64,000 nucleotides of DNA from Rhodospirillales bacterium (GCA_021775095.1 JAJFII010000070.1:31056-95055); one strand, 5' to 3'; shown: positions 54,065 through 63,573, counted from the first letter of the stretch. The notes: generated by a model not told the origin, from the letters alone. Translations and numbers: made by a program.

Positions 54065-54795
54065 GAGGTTGCCTTTGTCTTGGAATCACAATCAGCCTCG
54101 ACGACGAAACTCGAATCATCACCTTTTATGCGATCCTCATCCGGGGCGCTTCCGGTGACCAGAAAAAGGACATTTTCTGCAATATTTGTCGCATGATCTC
54201 CCATACGCTCAATGTTTTTTGCGATAAACAGCAAATGCGTACAGGCGGTGATATTACCGGGATCTTCCATCATATAGGTCAACAATTCGCGAAACAAACT
54301 GGTATGCAGGTCATCCACTTCCGTATCACTGACCCGAACATCTTCCGCCTTAGCAGCATCCCTGGTTATATAGGCATCCAAAACATTTTTGATCATGCTT
54401 TGGACCTGTTTGCCCATGCGACCGATGGTTTTGGTTGGACCTGTCGGCGCGGCCTGCGAAATGGCGACGGTCCGTTTGGCGATGTTTTTTGCATAATCGC
54501 CGATCCGTTCAATGATGCTGGCGGTGCGTAGCGCTGTAATAACAACGCGCAAGTCGTTTGCCATGGGTTGGCGCAGGGCCAGCATTTGTACGGCCAACGC
54601 GTCGACCTCCTGTTCCAGGGCATCCAATTGTTTGTCACTGGCGATCACGCGATTGGCCTTTTCACTGTCGCGTTTCAAGAGCCCTTCGATGGCGTTGGCC
54701 AGTTGAACTTCGGCCAGGCCACCCATCTCCGCGATAATGTTATCGAGGCGTTTCAGGTCGTCATCAAAGGACTTAACTATATGGTCTGTCGGCAT
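54061..54795 (-). CDS. phoU: Phosphate signalling protein PhoU
   Basis: Negative regulator linking PstSCAB to PhoR, 244 residues of two three-helix repeats. DDDLKRLDNIIAEMGGLAEVQLANAIEGLLKRD, LDALEQEVDALAVQMLALRQPMANDLRVVITALRTASIIERIGDYAKNIAKR and the second copy HLLFIAKNIERMGDHATNIAENVLFLVTG carry the ExxxD/ExxGD metal-binding motifs. It lies 27 bp after pstB and overlaps phoB. Confidence 0.96.
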   Translation of the reverse strand: MPTDHIVKSFDDDLKRLDNIIAEMGGLAEVQLANAIEGLLKRDSEKANRVIASDKQLDALEQEVDALAVQMLALRQPMANDLRVVITALRTASIIERIGDYAKNIAKRTVAISQAAPTGPTKTIGRMGKQVQSMIKNVLDAYITRDAAKAEDVRVSDTEVDDLHTSLFRELLTYMMEDPGNITACTHLLFIAKNIERMGDHATNIAENVLFLVTGSAPDEDRIKGDDSSFVVEADCDSKTKATS

Positions 54796-54822
54796 TCTAT
54801 TTTTCCTGTTTGTGCGGGGTGT

Positions 54823-55647
54823 TTAACCGTACCGTCCGGTGATGTAACCCTGTGTTCGATGGTCCTTAGGATTTGTAAATATCTGCTGCGTATTACCGAT
54901 CTCGACAACTTTTCCCAGATGGAAAAAGGCCGTGCGTTGGGACACCCGCGCCGCTTGCTGCATGGAATGGGTAACAATAACAATCGTATAGTTCTGCATC
55001 AGTTCGTTAATCAGCTCTTCGATTTTAGCCGTCGCAATGGGGTCAAGAGAGGAACAGGGTTCGTCCATCAGGATCACTTCGGGTTCGACGGCGATGGCAC
55101 GGGCAATACATAAACGCTGCTGTTGGCCGCCGGATAAACCGGTGCCAGGATCCTGTAACCGGTCCTTGACCTCGTCCCACAAACTGGCCCGGCGCAGGCT
55201 GTTTTCGACGACATCGTCAAGGTCACTGGCGGTGGCAACTGTTCCATGAATTTTCGGCCCGTACGATACATTGTCGAATATTGATTTCGGAAAGGGGTTT
55301 GGTTTTTGGAAAACCATTCCAACCTGGGCCCGCAACTGGACGACGTCGACCTTCGGGTCATTGATGTTGCGACCATCCAACAGGATTTGGCCGCCGACGA
55401 CACAGCCGTCAATGATATCGTTCATTCTGTTGAGGCAGCGCAGGAAGGTGGATTTGCCACATCCCGACGGGCCAATCAGGGCGGTGACCTGTTTTTCAGG
55501 AATGTCCAGATTGATAGGGAACAGGGCTTGATTTTCGCCGTAATGGACGGTGACGTCCTTTGCTGCAAACTTGGTTGTCGACCGGCTCCCGGACCCGCCA
55601 TCGACAAAGGGATTGGCCTGGGGCTCATTATTATGAGATGTCATCAT
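54823..55647 (-). CDS. pstB: Phosphate ABC transporter ATP-binding protein
   Basis: The start is placed at the ATG at 55647 (MMTSHNNE), with GAGG 5 nt upstream; an ATG at 55662 overlapping the pstA stop is also possible. The product has 274 residues. Walker [43 protein letters not shown], the signature [44 protein letters not shown], and [16 protein letters not shown] are typical PstB. NRMND and FPKSIYDN-like segments distinguish it from other ABC ATPases. Confidence 0.96.
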   Translation of the reverse strand: MMTSHNNEPQANPFVDGGSGSRSTTKFAAKDVTVHYGENQALFPINLDIPEKQVTALIGPSGCGKSTFLRCLNRMNDIIDGCVVGGQILLDGRNINDPKVDVVQLRAQVGMVFQKPNPFPKSIFDNVSYGPKIHGTVATASDLDDVVENSLRRASLWDEVKDRLQDPGTGLSGGQQQRLCIARAIAVEPEVILMDEPCSSLDPIATAKIEELINELMQNYTIVIVTHSMQQAARVSQRTAFFHLGKVVEIGNTQQIFTNPKDHRTQGYITGRYG

Positions 55648-55655
55648 CTGCACCT

Positions 55656-56936
55656 CTACCATTTTTGTTCAAACTTTTTCCGTAAGTTAACCGCCAGAGC
55701 ATTCATCGTAATGAGAAATGCCAGTAAGACCATAATTGCACCCGACGTCCGTTCGATAAAAGCCCGTTCCGGACTATCGGACCATAAATAGATCTGTACC
55801 GGCATGACGGTCGCCGGGTCGGTGATACCGGCGGGAATATCGACAATGAAGGCGACCATTCCAATCATCAACAGCGGCGCCGTTTCTCCAAGCGCTTGCG
55901 CCATGCCCAGAATTGTCCCGGTCATCATGCCCGGCATGGCCAATGGCAGGGTATGGTGCGTGAGGGTTTGCATGGGAGACGCGCCCAGGCCAATCGCCGC
56001 CTGGCGGATTGAAGGAGGTACCGATTTTAAGGCGGCCCGACCGGCAATAATAATCGTCGGCAGGGTCATGAGAGCTAATACCATGCCGCCGACCAGCGGA
56101 GCTGAACGCGGTAACCCGAAGAAATTGAGGAACACCGCTAAACCCAATAGACCAAATACGATAGAGGGTACGGCGGCCAGATTGTTGATGTTGATTTCAA
56201 TGAGTTGGGTCAGACGGTTTTTTGGTGCAAATTCCTCCAGATAGATGGCGCTGGCGACACCGATTGGGAACGATAACAAAAAGGTCACCAAGAGTGTGTA
56301 AAAAGAACCCAAAGCAGCACCCAAAATTCCGGCCAGTTCCGGATCACGGGAATCGCCTGACTTGAAAAAAGTCCGGTTGAAAATGGTCTCGATCCGGCCT
56401 TGTTCCTTAAGCCCATTAAACCAGACTATTTCCAGGTCACTGACCCGCCGTTCGCTTTCCGGCAGATCGGCTCGAATGACGCCCTTCGAAAATTGGTCCA
56501 TATCGTCTGAAGTGGGAACCTGGATCGAGATGGTTTTGCCAATGTGATGGGGGTTGGCGACGGCGTAGTCGCGGGCCTGATATTCGGCCGCCGGGCTGAC
56601 CAAATTGGCTAGCTTTCTTTTGTCACGACGACCGGTAACCTCTGGAAACAGTCCATACAAAGAATTTTGCACGATCTTACGAAAGTCCCCATCGGAAATG
56701 TTTTTGGCGTCGATCAGGTCACGCTCCAAGTTTATATCAATCGTCACAACCGTTTGTGAAAAGGTCGAATAACCGCCGGAGATAATTGTAAAAAACAAAA
56801 TCCCAATGCACGACAGACCAAAACAAATGGCGAAAAGTCCATAAAATCGAAATCGTCGTTCCGCCGCGTGCCGCTGTTTCAACCGGGCAGCGCCCGCTTT
56901 GGAGGCCCGGACGGGCATGGTAATGAGATCAGTCAT
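55656..56936 (-). CDS. pstA: Phosphate ABC transporter permease PstA (DUF3333 long form)
   Basis: 426 residues: TM1 (about 35-58), then a ~130-residue periplasmic insert ([47 protein letters not shown]) typical of the DUF3333-bearing alphaproteobacterial PstA. The permease domain follows ([38 protein letters not shown], and the EAA loop [28 protein letters not shown]). It overlaps the pstC stop by 8 bp. Confidence 0.93.
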   Translation of the reverse strand: MTDLITMPVRASKAGAARLKQRHAAERRFRFYGLFAICFGLSCIGILFFTIISGGYSTFSQTVVTIDINLERDLIDAKNISDGDFRKIVQNSLYGLFPEVTGRRDKRKLANLVSPAAEYQARDYAVANPHHIGKTISIQVPTSDDMDQFSKGVIRADLPESERRVSDLEIVWFNGLKEQGRIETIFNRTFFKSGDSRDPELAGILGAALGSFYTLLVTFLLSFPIGVASAIYLEEFAPKNRLTQLIEININNLAAVPSIVFGLLGLAVFLNFFGLPRSAPLVGGMVLALMTLPTIIIAGRAALKSVPPSIRQAAIGLGASPMQTLTHHTLPLAMPGMMTGTILGMAQALGETAPLLMIGMVAFIVDIPAGITDPATVMPVQIYLWSDSPERAFIERTSGAIMVLLAFLITMNALAVNLRKKFEQKW

Positions 56937-57975
56937 AATGTTCCCGGTATTTATTGACGACCACTAGGGCGATCACATTGAGAACCAAAGTAATGAAAAA
57001 CAGAACCAGCCCAAGAGCAAAGGCGGCCAGAGTTTTTGCACTGTCGAATTCCTGGTCACCGACCAGTAAGGTAACGATTTGGACGGTAACCGTGGTTACC
57101 GCAGCAAACGGATTGGCGGTCAGATTAGCCGATAAACCGGCAGCCATGACGTCGATCATGGTTTCACCGATGGCCCTCGATGTGGCCAACAGTAAGGCGC
57201 CAATGATACCAGGTAAGGCAGCCGGCAGGATCACCTGTTTGATGGTTTCCGATTGGGTTGCGCCCATGCCGTAGGATCCCTCGCGCAGGGATTGCGGCAC
57301 GGCGGAAATGACATCTTCGGACAGCGATGAAACGAAGGGGATGATCATGATTCCCATGACCAGACCCGCAGCGAGCGCCGATTCGGACGAAATTACGATG
57401 CCGTTGACGTCGCCAATATTTCGGAAAAACGGGGCAACGGTTAGGGCCGCGAAAAACCCGTAGACAACGGTTGGGATGCCGGCCAGAATTTCAAGGCAGG
57501 GTTTGATGATATCACGGGCCGCCCGGGAGGCATATTCGGACATGTAAATAGCTGCCAGCAGACCAATCGGGGCAGCGATCAACATGGCAATCAGGGTTAT
57601 AAGCAAGGTTCCGGCAAACAGTGGAATCATCCCGAACAGGCCGGTCGCTGCAACTTGGTCGGTGCGCAACGCCGTCTGTGGGCTCCATTTTAGGCCGAAC
57701 AGAAAATCGGTGACCGGGATCAGAGCGAAAAACCGAACAGACTCAAAGACAAGCGATAAGATGATACCAACCGTGGTCAGGATGGCGACCGAAGAGCAGG
57801 CAATGAGAACGTAAATGGCAAACCGTTCCGTGAGCTTACGGCGTCGATTGGTCTCCTGACGAAATGTCCTCGATCCGGGTAACCATCCGACGAGAATTCG
57901 GCGGGCGGATTTTTGTAATAACAATCCACCAGCCAGAACCACGGCGACGACTGTGAGAACGAAGGGAGAGGTCAT
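56929..57975 (-). CDS. pstC: Phosphate ABC transporter permease PstC
   Basis: 348 residues. An N-terminal membrane segment (1-22) and a basic region precede the permease core. The core carries GLFGMIPLFAGTLLITLIAMLIAAPIGLLAAIYMSEYAS, LEILAGIPTVVYGFFAALTVAPFF, the EAA loop PQSLREGSYGMGATQSETIKQVILPAALPGIIGALLLATSRAIGETM, and C-terminal helices. The ribosome site is weak. It lies 65 bp after pstS, separated by a stem-loop, as is common between a highly expressed binding protein and its permease. Confidence 0.94.
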   Translation of the reverse strand: MTSPFVLTVVAVVLAGGLLLQKSARRILVGWLPGSRTFRQETNRRRKLTERFAIYVLIACSSVAILTTVGIILSLVFESVRFFALIPVTDFLFGLKWSPQTALRTDQVAATGLFGMIPLFAGTLLITLIAMLIAAPIGLLAAIYMSEYASRAARDIIKPCLEILAGIPTVVYGFFAALTVAPFFRNIGDVNGIVISSESALAAGLVMGIMIIPFVSSLSEDVISAVPQSLREGSYGMGATQSETIKQVILPAALPGIIGALLLATSRAIGETMIDVMAAGLSANLTANPFAAVTTVTVQIVTLLVGDQEFDSAKTLAAFALGLVLFFITLVLNVIALVVVNKYREHYD

Positions 57976-58007
57976 TTCATATCAAATCGTTTATTGAATA
58001 AAGCCGA

Positions 58008-58021
58008 GCTCCCGAGGGAGC
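58008..58021 (-). other. Stem-loop between pstS and pstC
   Basis: GCTCCC/GGGAGC arms (58008-58013, 58016-58021) can form a short GC hairpin, or a 5-bp stem with a 4-nt loop, 20 bp past the pstS stop. TTTATTC lies beyond. It probably raises pstS mRNA over pstCAB by partial termination or 3'-end protection. Confidence 0.45.
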
Positions 58022-58040
58022 CCGGTCTGCATCGCGGTTT

Positions 58041-59087
58041 TTACATCGTCAGGTTCGTCGTCAGGTTTTTTGCATCTGATAGGTATTTTTTGCGTTCTGC
58101 TGACGGCATGGGGATCAGACCTTTGTCGGTCAAATACCCGTCTTCGCCCCACGCATTATCGTTTGTAAATGCAGCCAGATATTCGCGGATACCGGGAACC
58201 ATAGGGACATGGTCATTTTTAACATAAAAGAACAAGGGACGGGAAATGCCGTAATCACCCGATGCAATGTTCTCGAAAGTTGGCGATTTGCCGTCAATCA
58301 AACTGCCCTGAACCCGGTCGGCGTTTTGGTCGAGGAAACTAAAACCAAAGATGCCATAGGCATTTGGATTGGCTTCCAGCTTACGCACAATCAAAACGTC
58401 ATTTTCGCCAGCCTCAATGAAGGCTCCATCTTCCCTTACGGAATGACAGATGGCCTTGTATTTGTTTACGTCGCTGTTCTTGAGGACCGTGATTTCCTTA
58501 AAGGCCTTGCACCCGCCTTCCATGGCCAACTCGACAAAAGCGTCGCGAGTGCCAGATGTTGGCGGCGGCCCCATGACTTCGATTTTACGGTTTGGCAGGC
58601 CGCGGTCGATTTCGTTCCAGTTGGAATGGTTGTTGGCCTTAAACCCGCCTTTTCCATCGGGAATGTCCTTGGCCAAGGCCAGGAAGATTTGTTTTTTACT
58701 CAAGGAGACGACATCGGCTTTTTTGGAATTGGCCAGGACAATGCCGTCATAACCGATTTTAACTTCGGTTATGTTTTTGATACCGTTTTTTGCGCAACGC
58801 TCAATTTCGGACTTTTTAATGGCCCGCGACGCGTTGGTGATATCAGGGTAGCCGTCGCCGATGCCGGCGCAAAAAAGTTTTAAACCGCCGCCGGAGCCTG
58901 TGCTCTCAACAACTGGGGTTCTGAATTTGCTGGATTTGCCGAATTTTTCGGCGACGACGGTTGCGAAGGGGTAGACGGTCGATGACCCGACAATTCTGAT
59001 TTGATCACGTGCCTGCGCGGTGGTGGCTGCAGCGAAGGTCGCGGTCAAGACGGCAGCGGCGCCAAGTGCGATTGTGGAACGAAACAT
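58041..59087 (-). CDS. pstS: Periplasmic phosphate-binding protein PstS
   Basis: 348 residues with a signal peptide (1-26, ending in TTAQA). IRIVGSSTVYPFATVVAEKFGKSS, VVESTGSGGGLKLFCAGIGDGYPDITNASRAIKKSE contains the phosphate-binding SSTV and STGSGGG loops. VGPPPTSGTRDAFVELAMEGGC (here VMGPPPTSGTRDAF) gives the third binding loop. Strong AGGAG ribosome site 7 nt before the ATG. It heads pstSCAB-phoU-phoB, behind three tandem Pho half-sites. Confidence 0.96.
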   Translation of the reverse strand: MFRSTIALGAAAVLTATFAAATTAQARDQIRIVGSSTVYPFATVVAEKFGKSSKFRTPVVESTGSGGGLKLFCAGIGDGYPDITNASRAIKKSEIERCAKNGIKNITEVKIGYDGIVLANSKKADVVSLSKKQIFLALAKDIPDGKGGFKANNHSNWNEIDRGLPNRKIEVMGPPPTSGTRDAFVELAMEGGCKAFKEITVLKNSDVNKYKAICHSVREDGAFIEAGENDVLIVRKLEANPNAYGIFGFSFLDQNADRVQGSLIDGKSPTFENIASGDYGISRPLFFYVKNDHVPMVPGIREYLAAFTNDNAWGEDGYLTDKGLIPMPSAERKKYLSDAKNLTTNLTM

Positions 59088-59172
59088 TTGAATCTCCTAA
59101 AAAAATTTTCTCATGACCGATGTGATTTTGTCGGCAGGGCGAAAATAGGAAAATACGGCGGCTGTTTTGTGA

Positions 59173-59197
59173 CCCATGGATGACGGTTTCATGACAA
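59173..59197 (-). promoter_or_regulatory. Pho box (PhoB sites) upstream of pstS
   Basis: Minus-strand TTGTCATGAAACCGTCAT (59197-59180) matches the consensus CTGTCATAAAACTGTCAT at 15 of 18 bases. A third 7-mer GGGTCAC follows 11 bp after the second, so three half-sites are in helical phase. The pstS start is about 90 bp downstream; a TATTTT further on may be the -10. Confidence 0.75.
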
Positions 59198-59207
59198 TAT
59201 TTGAAGG

Positions 59208-59232
59208 GCGGGCCTATAAAATATAGGCCCGC
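59208..59232 (-). terminator. Inverted repeat over the pit stop codon
   Basis: GCGGGCCTATA (59208-59218) and TATAGGCCCGC (59222-59232) pair over 11 bp with an AAA loop and include the TAG stop of pit. There is only CCTTCAAATATT after it, so termination would be inefficient. It separates pit from the pst promoter. Confidence 0.5.
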
Positions 59233-60701
59233 ATCAGGTACAATAGAACGCCGGCTAAGACGGCAGACAAGGGAACGGTGATGACCCAGGCGGCGGCAAT
59301 GGTCATAAGATGCTGGCGGCGTACCAATTTGCGATACATGGCCTTGTCGCGTTGAACCAGCCCTTTTGGTTGGTCCTTCGGCTTTTTTTCGGTGGTGAAT
59401 TTACCGTGGTTTATGTGTGTTTGGCGGGCGGTTTTCCATTCGCGAAACAAACCCACGCCGAAAATCGCACCAACGGCAATATGCGTTGAGCTGACGGGCA
59501 GACCCAAGGTCGTTGCAACGATCACCGTAATCGCCGCTGACAAGGCAACACAATAGGCGCGCATGGGGTTGAGGCGGGTAATTTGTACACCAACGGTTTT
59601 GATAAGTTTAGGTCCAAAAAGCATAAGACCGACACTGATACCAATCGCGCCGACAAAAAGCACCCAGCTTGGAATGCCGACTTTTGTCGCAGAAATTTCG
59701 CCGGTTGAGGCGCTGTCGACGATTGCCGCCAGGGGACCGACAGCGTTGGCCACATCATTTGCACCATGGGCAAAAGACAGCAGGGCAGCGGCAAATATCA
59801 GGGGGATATGGAACAACTCACGGATGGATTTGTTGCGGTTTTCCATGCCGGCTGATTGGCGCGCAACGAAAGGCCGCATCACGGCATATGTAACCATAAA
59901 CATGCCAACACCAATGGCCGTAACGATGAGCGGGTCTGGTTTCCAGATGCGTTTTAAACCCTTCATGCATAAATAGGCGGAAAAAACTCCTGCCATGAGT
60001 GCAACCAGTACCGGAACCCAACGGCGCGCTCCGGCGAGTTTGTCTTCTTGGTATATGATTTTGGCTTTGACAAAGGCCAGAAACAAGGCGGCGATAACGC
60101 CACCCATGACCGGAGAAATGACCCAGCTGGCGGCTATTTTCGACATGACCGACCAGTTGACAACGCCAAATCCTGCCGCCGCGATGCCCGCACCCATGAC
60201 GCCGCCGACAACCGAATGGGTGGTTGATACGGGCGCTCCGACCCAGGTCGCGACATTGATCCATAACGCCGCCGCCAGCAGGGCAGACATCATGGCCGGT
60301 ACGAACAGGCTTGGATCGGGCAATTGTGTGGGGTCGATAATGCCCTTTGAAATGGTCGTGACAACATCACCGCCAGCAATCAGGGCACCGCTTGCTTCAC
60401 AAACGATGGCAATGAGAATAGCACCGAACATGGTCAGGGATTTGGCACCGACGGCGGGTCCGACATTGTTGGCCACATCATTGGCGCCAATATTTAACGC
60501 CATATAACCACCGATGACACCGGCAGCGATGATATACGTCGGATTATCGACACCCGCCGTAACACTGCTCGCCACGACCCAGACAAGGGCCAGAAATATC
60601 AAAGCGATACCGTATTTTACAAAACTGCGTGCGGTTTCCGATGCGGCCGACTCGATTTCGATGAGTTTACCAAGGTCTTTGCTTAAGGTTTCTTTATACA
60701 C
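59214..60701 (-). CDS. PiT-family inorganic phosphate transporter
   Basis: The 495-residue membrane protein has the two PiT signatures: GANDVANNVGPAVGAKSLTMFGAI near residue 72 and SFAHGANDVANAVGPLAAIVD near residue 310. It has about ten helices and a central soluble loop. GTG start at 60701, with AGGAG 11 nt upstream. Pit carriers usually give low-affinity phosphate or metal-phosphate uptake and often follow a DUF47 gene, absent here. It lies between phoR and pstS and has its own Pho box with a properly spaced -10, so PhoB probably controls it. Confidence 0.92.
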   Translation of the reverse strand: MYKETLSKDLGKLIEIESAASETARSFVKYGIALIFLALVWVVASSVTAGVDNPTYIIAAGVIGGYMALNIGANDVANNVGPAVGAKSLTMFGAILIAIVCEASGALIAGGDVVTTISKGIIDPTQLPDPSLFVPAMMSALLAAALWINVATWVGAPVSTTHSVVGGVMGAGIAAAGFGVVNWSVMSKIAASWVISPVMGGVIAALFLAFVKAKIIYQEDKLAGARRWVPVLVALMAGVFSAYLCMKGLKRIWKPDPLIVTAIGVGMFMVTYAVMRPFVARQSAGMENRNKSIRELFHIPLIFAAALLSFAHGANDVANAVGPLAAIVDSASTGEISATKVGIPSWVLFVGAIGISVGLMLFGPKLIKTVGVQITRLNPMRAYCVALSAAITVIVATTLGLPVSSTHIAVGAIFGVGLFREWKTARQTHINHGKFTTEKKPKDQPKGLVQRDKAMYRKLVRRQHLMTIAAAWVITVPLSAVLAGVLLYLMRAYIL

Positions 60702-60752
60702 GGTGGTACCGCTCCTTTGTACTGTAGGCTGGGGTCGGGCGTCTTTGCGGCG

Positions 60753-60786
60753 CTTATAGGCGACAAGTGTTGCTGTTTTATGACAG
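60753..60786 (-). promoter_or_regulatory. Pho box and -10 element upstream of pit
   Basis: Minus-strand CTGTCATAAAACAGCAAC (60786-60769): the first half-site and spacer are perfect, the second half weak. Exactly 10 bp later comes TATAAG (60758-60753), the spacing of PhoB-activated promoters. The pit start is about 50 bp downstream. Confidence 0.65.
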
Positions 60787-60802
60787 TTATTTGAACGGCA
60801 AT

Positions 60803-61864
60803 CTAATCGACCGGGAGAAAAACACTGAAGGTGCTGCCGGTGCCCAGTTCACTTTCAATTTTCAGGCGGCCGCGGTGCCGGTTAATGATGTGTTTGACAA
60901 TCGCCAATCCCAGACCGGTGCTGACCGGCGCCTTGGTCAAATGCCGGGTTCTGGCGTTATCGATCCGATAGAACCGTTCCGTCAGGCGGGGAATATGCTG
61001 TCCGGCGATGCCATCGCCCTGGTCTGTCACGTGAACTGCTATTCCATTTTCCGGCGCGTTCGGTCGATCAACGCGTGACTCTATGGTGACTTTGACCGGC
61101 GTATTTTCAGCACCGTAGTGGATGGCGTTTTCAATTAAATTACGAAACACCTGGATAAGCTGATCCGAATCGCCGTTGATCCGCTTAACCGGCTCACGCG
61201 TAATTAAATCAAGGGTCATTGATTTCGAACGTGCCCGCGGTTCAAGAAGATCGAATACGGTACCAATGCAAGCGACGAGATCAACCATGCCGCGGGGTCG
61301 AACATGTTCATCGATTTCAACCCGCGACAAATGAAGGAGATCGTCGATTAAGCGGTTCATCCGTTCGGCCTCGCGGCCCATGATCGCCAAAAACCGAAAG
61401 CGCGCGCTTTCGTCGTCGCTTGCCGGGCCTTGCAGGGTTTCGATGAATCCGAGGATGGCACTCAGGGGTGAACGCAATTCGTGCGACGCGTTGGCGACAA
61501 AATCGGCGCGCATTTCCTCCGACCGGGCGGCTTTGGTTTTGTCGTGCAGGGACAACAGGATACATCCCCGGATTTTACCGCCAACGGGAAGTTCGGAAAT
61601 GGGTACCGTATGCAGTTCATAAACCTGAGCCAGCGGTCCGGGGATTGCGAATTCACCAATTTCAGCCATACCTTCGGTGATGGATCTGTCGACGGCGTTC
61701 AAAACGTCCGGATGTCGGAAAGTCAACGCTAAATCCTTGCCAATGAGGACAGACGCGAAGGCAACGCGGGCCGCTCGATTGGCGAAAATTATCCGGCGAT
61801 CCTGCGCGACGACCAAGGACGGGTTCGGCAGGTGTTCAAAAATAACGGAAAACAGATCATCCAC
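60803..61864 (-). CDS. phoR: PhoR-like sensor histidine kinase without membrane segments
   Basis: 353 residues from a GTG at 61864; no usable upstream start exists before the stop of the preceding gene. The protein begins directly with a PAS-type domain (SVIFEHLPNPSLVVAQDRRIIFANRAARVAF). The H-box FVANASHELRSPLSAILGFIETLQG, N-box QVFRNLIENAIHYG, and the G boxes VTDQGDGIAGQHIPRLTERFYR and STGLGLAIVKHIINRHRG follow. This is the kinase region of PhoR, and its place upstream of pit-pstSCAB-phoU-phoB supports the name. The N-terminal helices usual in PhoR are missing. Confidence 0.88.
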   Translation of the reverse strand: MDDLFSVIFEHLPNPSLVVAQDRRIIFANRAARVAFASVLIGKDLALTFRHPDVLNAVDRSITEGMAEIGEFAIPGPLAQVYELHTVPISELPVGGKIRGCILLSLHDKTKAARSEEMRADFVANASHELRSPLSAILGFIETLQGPASDDESARFRFLAIMGREAERMNRLIDDLLHLSRVEIDEHVRPRGMVDLVACIGTVFDLLEPRARSKSMTLDLITREPVKRINGDSDQLIQVFRNLIENAIHYGAENTPVKVTIESRVDRPNAPENGIAVHVTDQGDGIAGQHIPRLTERFYRIDNARTRHLTKAPVSTGLGLAIVKHIINRHRGRLKIESELGTGSTFSVFLPVD

Positions 61865-61920
61865 GGGGAACCGGGTCTTTCCATGTCCATGACATTTATC
61901 GGCCAGGTGCGAACCTGACC

Positions 61921-62955
61921 CTAGGCGGCGACAACCTGGTCGCGGCCACCGTTCTTAGCCCCATACAGGGCTTTATCAGCGCGGGCAATAAAATCTTCCG
62001 CCGTTTCGTCGGCGATATATTGCGCGGCACCCACGGAAATCGTGATTTTACCCAGATGATTGCCAGTCGAACGGTTTACCAATTCCCGTTTGACAATCCG
62101 CTTGCACAAAGATTGCGCCAAAATAACAGCACCCTGCAGTTCAGTTTCCGGTAGAATAATTGAAAACTCTTCGCCGCCATAACGGGCCGGTGTATCCTGG
62201 CCCTTGACGGAATCTTTAAGAATGTCGGCCAGTAACCTGATAACCTGATCGCCAGCCTGATGGCCGTGAGTGTCGTTAAATTTTTTAAAATGATCGATAT
62301 CAAGCATCAGCAGGCACACGGAAACATTTTCGTCTTCAGCAAACTGGATGGCGTTTTCAAGCTCGAGGTCAAAACACTTCCGATTGGCAATTCCCGTAAG
62401 CCCATCGGTCATGGCCTGCACACGCATATCTTCCAGATCAGATTTTAATTGGGAAATCTCGGACGATGACGAAGCCAATTGGCGTTCCATCGCCAAATTT
62501 TCCTTGGTCATGGTTTTTGTCGCCTGGGCGACGGCCAAAAGGGCAGGTTGCAGATCGTCGGGAGCAACACCACGATCCAAGGCATCTGTCAGAGTATCCA
62601 GGGAACTGCCATAGGTGCTGGAGACCGCGCTGGCATTGGACAGGGTCTCAAAAACACCCTTCAACTCGTCAATTAACTGACGGGTGATGGCGTCGAGAGC
62701 GGAATGTTGTTTATCAGCAGAAAAAAAATCAGCGAATAACATATCCATTTCCGAGCTGCCGAAATCTGGATTTTCGGTAACCAATTGATCCATGGTTTTT
62801 TTCAGTTCCGGGTGCTCGCCGGTGAGGTAACAATACCAAAGGGTATAATTTTCCGGTGTTGGAGCAATCAACCGTGTTCTTAAATCAGAGATTACCTGAT
62901 TGGCAATGTTTCGGGATTTTGCATGCTGGTCTGTGGCGGTGACCGCGGTTTCCAT
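61921..62955 (-). CDS. Diguanylate cyclase (GGDEF domain)
   Basis: The start is the ATG at 62955 (METAVTATDQHAK) with AGGAG 9 nt upstream; the longer frame begins with TTG. 344 residues, no membrane segment. The N-terminal half is helical (TPENYTLWYCYLTGEHPELKK). The C-terminal GGDEF domain has DGLTGIANRKCFDLEL, LLMLDIDHFKKFNDTHGHQAGDQVIRLLA and the active site RYGGEEFSIILPE. The RxxD inhibitory site five residues before it reads KGQD, so product inhibition is probably weakened. It lies upstream of phoR on the same strand. A c-di-GMP role is expected. Confidence 0.93.
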   Translation of the reverse strand: METAVTATDQHAKSRNIANQVISDLRTRLIAPTPENYTLWYCYLTGEHPELKKTMDQLVTENPDFGSSEMDMLFADFFSADKQHSALDAITRQLIDELKGVFETLSNASAVSSTYGSSLDTLTDALDRGVAPDDLQPALLAVAQATKTMTKENLAMERQLASSSSEISQLKSDLEDMRVQAMTDGLTGIANRKCFDLELENAIQFAEDENVSVCLLMLDIDHFKKFNDTHGHQAGDQVIRLLADILKDSVKGQDTPARYGGEEFSIILPETELQGAVILAQSLCKRIVKRELVNRSTGNHLGKITISVGAAQYIADETAEDFIARADKALYGAKNGGRDQVVAA

Positions 62956-63040
62956 TAAACATTTCTCCTGTTTGGTCCTGTGCGACCACAAATATGGCGA
63001 TGGACATGAAAAGACGTCTCCGCGTTAATAATTTTCAGCT

Positions 63041-63511
63041 TCATTCGAAGCCAACCTGACGTCCGACCTGTCGGGGGACGGAAAAATTGGCATGGTGTTC
63101 CCTGATTTTCCTGAGATGTTTAATCATTGGCTCAGGAAAAGTAACGGATTTTCGGGATTGAAGATCCATATGAAGGATCATGATTTCGATCGTCGATGCC
63201 GGCTGATTGGTGTCCGATTGGCACATCGTGTGGAACAAATGTAATCGTTTTGCGTCGACATTGATAATTTGCGTGGATATTTTAACCTCTGCATTTTCGA
63301 GCAGTTCCCGGGTATAGATAATATGGGATTCAACCACAAAAACCGACCGGCCTGTTTTCTGGCGATAGGTTTCGTCGATGCCCACATTAGCTAAAAAAAC
63401 GTCCGTCGCCTGGTCAAAGATCAAAACATAATAGGCAACATTCATGTGACCGTTATAATCAACCCAGTCGCCGGAAATGGTTGCTCGGTGGATGAAAGGT
63501 GGGGTGTCCAT
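63041..63511 (-). CDS. 4HBT-fold acyl-CoA thioesterase
   Basis: The 156-residue hot-dog protein has ISGDWVDYNGHMNVAYYVLIFDQATDVFLANVG, the DxNxHMNNxxYxxxFD block of the 4-hydroxybenzoyl-CoA thioesterase-like family. VVESHIIYTRELLENAEVKISTQIINVDAKRLHLFHTM is the following beta sheet. It resembles thioesterases of carnitine/betaine catabolism, but no such genes are present. The acyl substrate is unknown. It is divergent from the ABC gene. Confidence 0.85.
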   Translation of the reverse strand: MDTPPFIHRATISGDWVDYNGHMNVAYYVLIFDQATDVFLANVGIDETYRQKTGRSVFVVESHIIYTRELLENAEVKISTQIINVDAKRLHLFHTMCQSDTNQPASTIEIMILHMDLQSRKSVTFPEPMIKHLRKIREHHANFSVPRQVGRQVGFE

Positions 63512-63573
63512 GGACCTATCCTGTGGTTGCCTGAAACGGCGGGCTCCGTCACTATGTCATGGGGAGAATAAAT

